Shown here: one piece after another, positions 8,551 through 15,188 of the stretch
Layout of the letters: the number at the start of each line of letters is the position of its first letter
Numbering within the stretch: position 1 is the stretch's first letter
NCBI RefSeq assembly: GCF_007830595.1
Contig: NZ_VLLD01000002.1
Direction: 5' to 3' (one strand)
From: Treponema_B putidum
Lineage (GTDB): Bacteria; Spirochaetota; Spirochaetia; Treponematales; Treponemataceae
DNA length: 64,000 nucleotides
Notes under the pieces: generated by a model
What the model saw: only the letters and a program-made list of their open reading frames with translations
The model's database searches: none
Told to the model about the DNA's origin: nothing
Program-made: the position numbers and the translations under genes

Positions 8551-10236
8551 TTACCGGGCATATTTTACAAGAAGTTCTTCGGCATGTTTGAGCGAAGTTT
8601 CACTTAGTTCATCTCCGGCAAGCATTCTGGCTATTTCTTCAAGCCTTGCCTTGCCTGAAACAGTTGCTGCCGAGGTTTTGGTAGTCTGCCCCATCGTATT
8701 TTTTTCTATCTTAATATGATTATCGGCATGAGAAGCTATTACCGCAAGGTGTGTAATACAAAGAATTTGCTTTTTTTTAGACAACTTTTTCATATGGGAT
8801 GCCACATTTACCGCAACTTCTCCGCCGATGCCCGTATCGATTTCATCAAATATTAAGGTGTCCGCTTCATCTCCTTCCGCCAGTACCGTTTTTAAGGCAA
8901 GCATAACGCGCGAAAGTTCTCCCCCTGATGCAATTCTTGCAAGGGGGCGCAAGGGTTCTCCTGCATTGGGACTTATCATAAATTCAATATCGTCAAAACC
9001 GTAAGGATTTGCAGAGAGCCTATTCCCTTCAGGGAGCCGAGTTTCCACCCGCACTTGAAATTTTGTTTTGGGCATGCCTAAATTGGAAAGAACTTCTTCA
9101 ACATCCTTTTGAAGTTGAGAGGAAGCGGCTTTTCGTTTTTCGGATAGATTCCTTCCCAGTTTTAAGAGCTTTGACTGCAAAATTCCTATTTTCTGTTCGA
9201 GCTCCGATTTTCCAGCCTCCCGTTTGGAAAGACTTTCAATCTGTTCTTCAGCATTTTGGGCATAGTTTAAGACATCGTGTATTGTTGCCCCATATTTTTT
9301 TGTTAATTTATATATTAAAGAAAGTCTTTCCTGTACTTGTTCAACCCTCTCAGGATTAAAGGTCAGCTTTGAAAGATAAGAATCTATCGAGGAGCTTATA
9401 TCGTCCAATTCGTAATAGCCTGTTTCAAGCCTTTTTGAAAGGTCTTCAAGCTCTTCATCGCAATTTTTGGCGGATTCAAGATTGTGCATAGCTTTTTTTG
9501 TAAGACTGATGATGCCCGATTCGCCTGAAAAGAGCTGCGAGGCTGTGTTTAAGGCTTCAAAAAGTTTTTCAAATTGGTTTAATCTTTTTTCTTCAGCTTC
9601 AAGTTCTTCTTTTTCATCTTTTTTTAATTTTGCTTTTGTTATTTCATCGATGGCAAACTGCAAAAGTTCTTGTTTTTCGGCAAGTTCTTTTTCGGAAAGG
9701 TTTAAGTTTTCAAGCTCTGTTCTTTTTTCGGCAAGTTCGGCATAAAGAGAGGTAAACATTTTCACTTCGTTGTTTATTCCTGCAAAGCTATCCAAAAAAC
9801 GGCGGTGTTCTGCAATTCTAAAAAGAGATTGATGGTCGTGTTGGCCGTGTATGTCCACTAAAAGGGAGGTAAACTCTTCAAGTTCGTTCCTTGTTACAGG
9901 TGTGCTCTGTATCCATGCATTGGATCGGCCGTTTTGTTTTAAATTGCGGCGGATTAGAATGCGGCTGTTTTCGGGTTCAATTCCATGCTCGCCAAGCCAT
10001 TTTAAGGCCTCGCTGTGTTCATTTCCTATAAAAAAACTTCCCGATACGGCTGCTTCATCCGTACCTGATCGTATAAGGTCGGTAGATGTTTTTCCTCCAA
10101 GAAGGAGAGTTAAAGAGCCTATCAATATCGATTTTCCGGCACCTGTTTCTCCGCTTAAAACATTTAAGCCGTTTTCAAATTCTACAAAGAGGCTGTCTAT
10201 TAAAGCTATGTTTTTTACCGATATATTTTCAAGCAT
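8551..10236 (-). CDS. recN: DNA repair protein RecN
   Basis: A 561-residue SMC-like ATPase. The Walker A motif GETGAGKS lies at residues 29-36, the ABC-type signature in ASGGELSRVMLALK and Walker B in TLIFDEIDTGIGG, with a long coiled coil (about residues 160-370) between the two nucleotide-binding halves. RecN acts in recombinational repair of double-strand breaks. Length is normal for the family. It is the first gene of a minus-strand run that continues with the unknown 7727-8536 gene and the HD protein. Confidence 0.96.
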   Translation of the reverse strand: MLENISVKNIALIDSLFVEFENGLNVLSGETGAGKSILIGSLTLLLGGKTSTDLIRSGTDEAAVSGSFFIGNEHSEALKWLGEHGIEPENSRILIRRNLKQNGRSNAWIQSTPVTRNELEEFTSLLVDIHGQHDHQSLFRIAEHRRFLDSFAGINNEVKMFTSLYAELAEKRTELENLNLSEKELAEKQELLQFAIDEITKAKLKKDEKEELEAEEKRLNQFEKLFEALNTASQLFSGESGIISLTKKAMHNLESAKNCDEELEDLSKRLETGYYELDDISSSIDSYLSKLTFNPERVEQVQERLSLIYKLTKKYGATIHDVLNYAQNAEEQIESLSKREAGKSELEQKIGILQSKLLKLGRNLSEKRKAASSQLQKDVEEVLSNLGMPKTKFQVRVETRLPEGNRLSANPYGFDDIEFMISPNAGEPLRPLARIASGGELSRVMLALKTVLAEGDEADTLIFDEIDTGIGGEVAVNVASHMKKLSKKKQILCITHLAVIASHADNHIKIEKNTMGQTTKTSAATVSGKARLEEIARMLAGDELSETSLKHAEELLVKYAR

Positions 10237-10459
10237 TTACTTTCCTTAAATTTAAACGTTTCTAAGTATAGAATAAAACGCAGTAAATTTCAAGTAGGCG
10301 CATTTCCTCACTTTTTATTTTTTTTCTTTTGAAAATTGATTCAATCGTCTTATACGTTTTGAAACAGAAGAACACCCCCTTAATCGGACATTGTGATGTT
10401 TATTTATGCCCTCTGTTAAAAACAGTTTTATTTTATCGATATTATCTATCCATAACTTA
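10237..10459. other. Intergenic region upstream of recN
   Basis: An AT-rich gap of 223 bases between recN and the accessory patch. I see no gene, no clear promoter and no repeat in it. Confidence 0.5.
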
Positions 10460-10834
10460 TCACTTATCTATTATCCGTAAATAAAAAAATGTACAAAAAG
10501 CAGCTGAAACTATTCCTAAACCGATAAAGCTCCATGCCTGTCTATTAAATCTTTCTGTATTAAAAATAATAAATAAATATACAAATAAATATATAAACCC
10601 TAAAACAAGCATAAAAATTTGAAGCCCAAAAGTATTTTTTATATAATTAAACAAAGTTTTTTTACCGCAAATAAGCATTCCAAAATGTATCAACAGCATC
10701 CATGAATATATGCGTAACATAAATAGCATATCATTCATTTTATATTTATTTATTATTGCATAAATAATTAAATAAATATAAGTAATTGATAAATAAATAA
10801 GCAACATATAAATATATTTTTTTGAACCAACCAT
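10460..10834 (-). CDS. Small multi-pass membrane protein, unknown
   Basis: A 124-residue protein with about four hydrophobic segments (around residues 8-28, 37-57, 70-92 and 99-120) and no recognised family. Its ATG follows the stop of the 10835-11179 gene with no gap, and an AAGGAGA box lies within the end of that gene, so the two are an operon. Its place downstream of Rhs fragments makes it a candidate immunity or accessory protein, which is inference only. Confidence 0.6.
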   Translation of the reverse strand: MVGSKKYIYMLLIYLSITYIYLIIYAIINKYKMNDMLFMLRIYSWMLLIHFGMLICGKKTLFNYIKNTFGLQIFMLVLGFIYLFVYLFIIFNTERFNRQAWSFIGLGIVSAAFCTFFYLRIIDK

Positions 10835-11179
10835 TTATATCGTCTCCTTAATCGTTTTTAATATTTCTTGTTTGATATCATCAGGAATTGTATCTATATT
10901 TTTAATAGGATCAATAATTTCTTTTAGTTGTTCTGAGCTACGACTTTTCTCTCCGTCTTTAATAATTTTGAATTTTGCAAAGCTTATAAAATTGACACCT
11001 CCTCCAATTATTCCTGCATTAATACCTGAAATTTCATTTGATTCCATATCAAAATTTATACCAATGCCTATACTTACATTAGACTCTGTTCCTGTCAAAC
11101 TAGCATTAAAAGAAATCCTTTCAATCGCTGTCCGAAATAAGAGATAGTTGGGATGTATATTACTATAGTTGTTTTTCAT
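10835..11179 (-). CDS. Small protein of unknown function in the Rhs patch
   Basis: A 114-residue protein without a signal peptide. The middle is a glycine/isoleucine-rich beta-like stretch (VSIGIGINFDMESNEISGIN and GIIGGGVNFISFAKFKI) and the C-terminus is charged. I do not recognise the family. It precedes the membrane protein at 10460-10834 with no gap and lies 38 bp after the secreted protein gene at 11218-11832. Confidence 0.55.
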   Translation of the reverse strand: MKNNYSNIHPNYLLFRTAIERISFNASLTGTESNVSIGIGINFDMESNEISGINAGIIGGGVNFISFAKFKIIKDGEKSRSSEQLKEIIDPIKNIDTIPDDIKQEILKTIKETI

Positions 11180-11217
11180 CCACTCTCCAAAGTATTATAC
11201 TTCTATATAATTAAAAG

Positions 11218-11832
11218 TTACTGCAATAATTTTTCAATCGATATTTTTTTTATGGTTGTTGCCTTCAATTTTCCTTCTTCCGTATAATATTCCAAGTACA
11301 AAAAATCTCCTTTAATAAAGGAATTATTACCGATAACAAAATATTTGCAGATGGTTTTATACATATCTTCCGGTTCAGGAATTCTAATCTTTTTATTTCC
11401 AAATATCGAATATAATTCTATTAAGGTATCGGCAGTTAATACAAGTTCATTTTCTACATCGGCAAAAGCAACCAAAAAAAATTCCTGTGAAAGCTTTTCC
11501 TTGTCTACCGAAAAAAAATAGGTTCTTCGATCAGGCCCCATTGAACTGCCGAAATCATATTGGCACCATTTATCCGATATCCACTCAAAAGACGGCGGAG
11601 GAAGACTTGTATGCCAAGGCGTCGAATATTTCTTATTAGTTTTTAAATTAATAACTTCAAATTGATATTTCTTTTCATAATAATTATCAATATTATGAGT
11701 AATATATACAACCGCACTAAAATCACCCATTGTTTGAAAAAGAAATACTTGTTTATCCACAAATTTTTCTTCCGCATCTGTAAATAAATGGATAGTCATT
11801 AAAAATAAACATATACATATCGATTTTTTCAT
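11218..11832 (-). CDS. Secreted protein coupled to an Rhs tail; candidate partner or immunity protein
   Basis: A protein of about 204 residues with a signal peptide (MKKSICICLFLMTIHLFTDA) and an otherwise soluble sequence with no known domain. The ATG at 11832 overlaps the TGA stop of the Rhs tail frame (ATGA), the arrangement typical of toxin and immunity gene pairs in polymorphic toxin loci. A TTG further upstream (11838) is unlikely to be the start. The role as an immunity or partner protein is inferred only from that overlap. Confidence 0.65.
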   Translation of the reverse strand: MKKSICICLFLMTIHLFTDAEEKFVDKQVFLFQTMGDFSAVVYITHNIDNYYEKKYQFEVINLKTNKKYSTPWHTSLPPPSFEWISDKWCQYDFGSSMGPDRRTYFFSVDKEKLSQEFFLVAFADVENELVLTADTLIELYSIFGNKKIRIPEPEDMYKTICKYFVIGNNSFIKGDFLYLEYYTEEGKLKATTIKKISIEKLLQ

Positions 11833-12289
11833 GGCCAATACCTCTTATTTAAATTCCAACCTGACTTTGTTAAATTAAAAAAATCACATCCATTAATGGT
11901 CATTAATTTATTAAATGGTTCTTGTCTATTAATACCATGAGACCAGTAAAAACCAGCTTTGTTAGTTATAAATGAATATCCACGCATCCCATGAATTGCT
12001 CCAATAATAGAATTTATAAATGATTCATTTTCCCCATATTCATCATAGCGGTTACGAAGCGGCTGTTACCTACGAATATGTGTTTGTGTACCCGTAAGCC
12101 TTGCGGATTGTTTTGGTCTTGTGTGGGTATGTGTATCGTAAAGAAATTATTAAAGTATAAGGTTTCGCTTCGGCCTTCATCGGTGTATTTAAGTGCACGC
12201 TGTCCGTCATCGCCGTAGCGGTAGTGTACCGTGTAGTTCCGATCGCTCGATTTAGTCAGTAAATTTCTTTCAGAAGTTTTAAATTGCAT
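11829..12289 (-). pseudogene. Rhs/YD-repeat fragment with frameshift and variable tail
   Basis: The frame from 12289 encodes Rhs core sequence (HYRYGDDGQRALKYTDEGRSE, then HIFVGNSRFVT). At about 12047 the frame is lost and stops at 12014. Shifting by one base restores a continuous frame: RYDEYGENESF followed by about 60 residues ending NLNKRYWP and a TGA at 11831-11829. A single missing C in GTAACC(C)GCTATG would explain this. The N-terminal bulk of an Rhs protein is absent, so this is an orphan C-terminal module. The tail shows no toxin family I know. Confidence 0.65.
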
Positions 12290-12569
12290 TCTTTCCCCTA
12301 TTTTTAATAAAATATCTACACAATGCTATAATAGCAACTAATATCTCTATAACAATAAGAAGTAAAACAGCAAAACAGCATACCGCAAATGTAGCTTTTG
12401 ATTTTAACGGTATATCAATTTTTAACATCTTTATAATACAACCAATAAAAAATCTCATTAGATTCTTTTCATACAAAAATAAAGCAAAAAATATAAGATA
12501 TGCAAGCACCACTATCGAATTTATTTTATCATGAAATTCAAAAATAATATCATCAAGTTTTTTTCTCAT
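12279..12569 (-). CDS. Small membrane protein between Rhs fragments; candidate immunity protein
   Basis: A 96-residue protein with two strong hydrophobic segments (about residues 17-33 and 55-80) and a basic C-terminus. It begins 11 bp after the first Rhs fragment ends and overlaps the start of the second by 11 bp. The position after an Rhs tail fits an immunity protein, but no homology is recognised. Confidence 0.5.
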   Translation of the reverse strand: MRKKLDDIIFEFHDKINSIVVLAYLIFFALFLYEKNLMRFFIGCIIKMLKIDIPLKSKATFAVCCFAVLLLIVIEILVAIIALCRYFIKNRGKNAI

Positions 12570-12579
12570 TATGTTTCAA

Positions 12580-13234
12580 TCATTCTTTCATCAAATGTTG
12601 AATTTCTCCAGCAATAATCTCATCTCTAGCAGTATTTATGAAATCTTTCATTAATTCACGCCCCACTGAGTGTTTATATAAATATCCATCAGGAACAGTC
12701 ACCATTTGTTTTACTTGTTTCTCTGTAAATTTTAATGGAGGTTGTATAAATCCAGATATAGCACCTGCAGCTCCATTTGTTTTAATATTCTCACCGAGTC
12801 CTTCCAATAAAGGAACGTCGGTATTATTGATCATATTGTTAACTCCATTCGATATAGCAGTAGAAGGTATATACTCACCCAATGCCGGATCCCCGCTCAG
12901 CCACCTACTATACTTCGGATCCAAATACCGTGCTCCATAGTAATAAAGTCCCGTCTCCTCATCTAATTCTTTCCCAGTAAAGCGGAACGGTAATTTATCC
13001 AATCCCGCAGCGACTTCTTCAATCAGCCCTGCGGGCTGCTGTGCAAGGAATTTATTATACGTCGTCAAAAACAGCATAGCAGTTTTTGACTTGTAAGTCC
13101 AGAGTTCGCCGTAGGGTGTGTATTCTATGTGTTCATATTGTTTGCCTTTCCAGTCGGTTACGAACTGTGCACTGACGAGGTGGTCACTGATGAGGTTAAA
13201 AACATATAAGTCTATACCGGATATACACTTACAA
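12580..13234 (-). pseudogene. Rhs core-end fragment with C-terminal tail, 5' truncated
   Basis: The frame stays open from the tRNA-Val boundary with no start codon in the expected place: LYVFNLISDHLVSAQFVTDW, then EHIEYTPYGELW, a 25-residue insertion, IEEVAAGLDKLPFRFTGKEL and the Rhs hallmark YYYGARYLDPKYSRWLSGDP. After this core end about 85 variable residues follow, ending IQHLMKE. This is the junction where Rhs proteins swap toxin domains. The missing 5' part and the internal insertion make it a remnant. An ATG inside the insertion (13077) could still allow expression of the last 165 residues. Confidence 0.75.
13024..13098. repeat. 75-bp in-frame insertion with hairpin in the Rhs fragment
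   Basis: Exactly 75 bases (25 codons) separate ...TPYGELW from IEEVAAGLD, which I expect to be adjacent in treponemal Rhs proteins. The insert carries a perfect 9-bp inverted repeat (GTCAAAAAC 13064-13072, GTTTTTGAC 13082-13090) and a second short one (CAGCCCTGCGGGCTG near 13024-13038). Confidence 0.5.
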
Positions 13235-13237
13235 AAA

Positions 13238-13311
13238 TGGGCAATACTGGAATCGAACCAGTGACCCCAAGCGTGTCATGCTTGTACTCTAACCAACTGA
13301 GCTAATTGCCC
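13238..13311 (-). tRNA. tRNA-Val (GAC)
   Basis: Read on the minus strand it starts GGGCAATTAGCTCAGTTGG and ends GGTTCGATTCC...ATTGCCCA. The acceptor stem GGGCAAT/ATTGCCC pairs fully. The anticodon stem CAAGC/GCTTG encloses ATGACAC, giving anticodon GAC (valine). CCA is not encoded. The Rhs remnant begins directly beyond its 3' end. Confidence 0.95.
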
Positions 13312-13375
13312 TTAAATTCATTAAGATAGTCAGATAATATATTATTTTTGACTTTACGTCAAGTCCTTTTTTTGT

Positions 13376-13381
13376 TATACT
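13376..13381 (+). promoter_or_regulatory. Possible -10 box of the superoxide reductase gene
   Basis: TATACT lies about 55 bases before the start of the desulfoferrodoxin-like gene. A TTGACT lies upstream but 22 bases away, too far for a normal spacer, so only the -10 is proposed. Confidence 0.35.
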
Positions 13382-13435
13382 ATATGTGTTGCGGATTTTA
13401 TTCTGTAAATTCAAAAATTTTAAGGAGTATAACTA

Positions 13436-13822
13436 ATGAACAAAGAAATAAGCTTTTTTTTATGTAAAGAAAAAAAAGGAACTATTATCGGGATTAATTG
13501 CTGCCCTGATTCCAAGGTTTCATGCTGCGGAGAAGAACTTTCACCCGTTAAAATCGGAAGTGTTGATGCTGCTAAAGAAAAACACGTTCCTGTAATTGAA
13601 GTAAACGGAAACACTGTAAAAGTAAAAGTCGGTTCTGTTGCCCATCCTATGACTGAAGAGCATCATATAGCTTGGGTATGCCTTAAAACGCAAAAAGGTA
13701 TTCAATTTAAAGAGCTGCCTGTTACAGGTGCTCCTGAGGTTGAATTTTCCTTAACTTCGGATGATAAAGTTATTGAAGCTTACGAATTCTGTAATCTTCA
13801 CGGCGTTTGGTCAGGTAAATAA
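13436..13822 (+). CDS. Superoxide reductase (desulfoferrodoxin/neelaredoxin type)
   Basis: A 128-residue protein. The active-site iron ligands of superoxide reductase are visible: EKH (residues 48-50), HPMTEEHH in the middle, and the C-terminal CNLHGVW carrying the Cys and His ligands. It reduces superoxide to hydrogen peroxide in the cytoplasm. The N-terminal desulforedoxin-like domain is degenerate: of the CxxC and CC pairs that bind the second iron, only C10 and C30-C31 remain and position 13 is lysine. This matches treponemal enzymes that lack a working centre I. Start ATG at 13436 has AAGGAG upstream. Confidence 0.9.
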   Translation: MNKEISFFLCKEKKGTIIGINCCPDSKVSCCGEELSPVKIGSVDAAKEKHVPVIEVNGNTVKVKVGSVAHPMTEEHHIAWVCLKTQKGIQFKELPVTGAPEVEFSLTSDDKVIEAYEFCNLHGVWSGK

Positions 13823-13837
13823 GGTTTAGTTTTTGGC

Positions 13838-14045
13838 AGGCCTTCTAAAAGTAAAGGTTTATTTTAAGCGGCACAAATGGTACCGCTTAAAAACACGGCG
13901 AGTTTCGGCTCTTGCCTATGAGTTGCCGAAACATCGCTTATAACATGCCGTTTCTCGTTTTCTCGAAACGGCGGAAATTCATCGATCCTCGACTTTTAAT
14001 AAAGTCTGCGGTTGATGAATTTATAAGAAAATTTTTAGAAGGCCT
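13838..14045. repeat. 208-bp element with perfect terminal inverted repeats and four hairpins
   Basis: The ends are perfect 13-bp inverted repeats, AGGCCTTCTAAAA at 13838-13850 and its complement at 14033-14045. Inside are four perfect hairpins: 13862-13871/13883-13892 (10 bp), 13902-13909/13925-13932 (8 bp), 13947-13954/13965-13972 (8 bp) and 13975-13983/14014-14022 (9 bp), the last enclosing a further 6-bp stem (13991-13996/14001-14006). No coding frame is credible. It fills the space between the superoxide reductase gene and galE and could be a small non-autonomous mobile element or a structured RNA. Confidence 0.8.
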
Positions 14046-14088
14046 TATTTTTGTTTGAGTGTGTAAGTTTAATTTGTTGAGGTTAATT

Positions 14089-15108
14089 TTGATTAAAAGA
14101 GTATTGGTTACAGGAGGAGCCGGATTTATAGGTTCCCACATCGTTGCAGATTTATGCGAAAAAGGCTATGAGCCTATTATTTTGGATAATTTTTCTAATT
14201 CTTCACCTAAAATAATTCCCGTATTGGAAAAAATATGCTCTAAAAAGCTGGAACTTGTACAAATAGATATAAAGGACAAGGAAAAGCTCTTTAACTTTTT
14301 TAAGGATACCTCTGTCGATGCGGTAATTCATCTGGCCGCTTATAAGGCTGTAGGAGAATCTGTAGAAAAGCCCTTAAAATACTATGAAAACAATATTTCA
14401 GGGCTTGTTAATCTTTTATTAGCCATGAAAGAGTACAATGTGAAAAATTTTATATTCAGCTCTTCGGCTACAGTATACGGTGATGCAAAAGTTGTACCCA
14501 TATCTGAAAATTCTCCTATTTCTGCTGCAAATCCTTACGGAAGAACCAAACTTATATCCGAAGAAATTTTAAAAGATACTGCCTTTTCAGATAAAGATTT
14601 AAGCATTATTGCACTGCGGTATTTTAATCCCATAGGCGCCCATAAAAGTGCCGATATAGGAGAACTGCCTTCCGGTATTCCCAACAACCTTTTTCCCTAT
14701 ATCGCTCAAGTAGCTTTAGGAAAGCTGCCTCATCTAAACCTATTCGGAAACGATTATGACACCCCTGACGGAACCTGTATCCGCGACTATATCCATATTT
14801 TGGATCTTGCATCGGGACATACTGCCGCCTTAGAGAAAATAGCGTCCGGCTTTAAGGGCTTCGATGTCTATAACCTCGGAACAGGAATCGGTTATTCGGT
14901 TTTAGATATAGTAAATGCTTTTAAAAAGGCTTCCGGTATTGATATTCCGGTAAAAACGGCTGCCCGCCGTGCAGGAGATGTTCCGCGATCCTGCGCAAAT
15001 CCGGACAAGGCCAATAAAGAGCTTAACTGGAAGGCAAAATACAACCTTGAAGAAATGTGCAAAGACGGCTGGGCATGGTATAAAAAACACCCCGAAGGCT
15101 TTGTGTAA
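14089..15108 (+). CDS. galE: UDP-glucose 4-epimerase
   Basis: A 339-residue extended short-chain dehydrogenase. The NAD-binding motif GGAGFIGSH is at the N-terminus, followed by the catalytic Ser and YxxxK region (SSATVYG, then NPYGRTK) and the C-terminal NLGTGIGYSVLDIV and RRAGDVPRSCANPDKA blocks typical of GalE. It interconverts UDP-glucose and UDP-galactose for surface polysaccharides and glycolipids. The start chosen is TTG at 14089, with GAGG seven bases upstream and the Rossmann fold beginning at once (IKRVLVTGG); an in-frame GTG at 14059 would add ten residues with no ribosome-binding site. A terminator follows. Confidence 0.95.
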   Translation: MIKRVLVTGGAGFIGSHIVADLCEKGYEPIILDNFSNSSPKIIPVLEKICSKKLELVQIDIKDKEKLFNFFKDTSVDAVIHLAAYKAVGESVEKPLKYYENNISGLVNLLLAMKEYNVKNFIFSSSATVYGDAKVVPISENSPISAANPYGRTKLISEEILKDTAFSDKDLSIIALRYFNPIGAHKSADIGELPSGIPNNLFPYIAQVALGKLPHLNLFGNDYDTPDGTCIRDYIHILDLASGHTAALEKIASGFKGFDVYNLGTGIGYSVLDIVNAFKKASGIDIPVKTAARRAGDVPRSCANPDKANKELNWKAKYNLEEMCKDGWAWYKKHPEGFV

Positions 15109-15113
15109 TAAGC

Positions 15114-15135
15114 AAAGCCGGCTTTGCCGGCTTTT
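15114..15135. terminator. Terminator after galE
   Basis: A perfect 9-bp stem AAAGCCGGC/GCCGGCTTT with a TTT loop is followed by T. The symmetric stem lies between convergent galE and transketolase genes and could serve both strands. Confidence 0.75.
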
Positions 15136-15188
15136 AAAATCAAAAAAGCCGGTTAGGAACCGATAGCGTGCAGATGCTAAGGCTTCCT

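Noticed and set aside
13838..14045. Simple terminator for the superoxide reductase gene
   Set aside because: The region has five nested inverted repeats with perfect terminal arms and no T-run after the first stem, so a plain terminator does not explain it.
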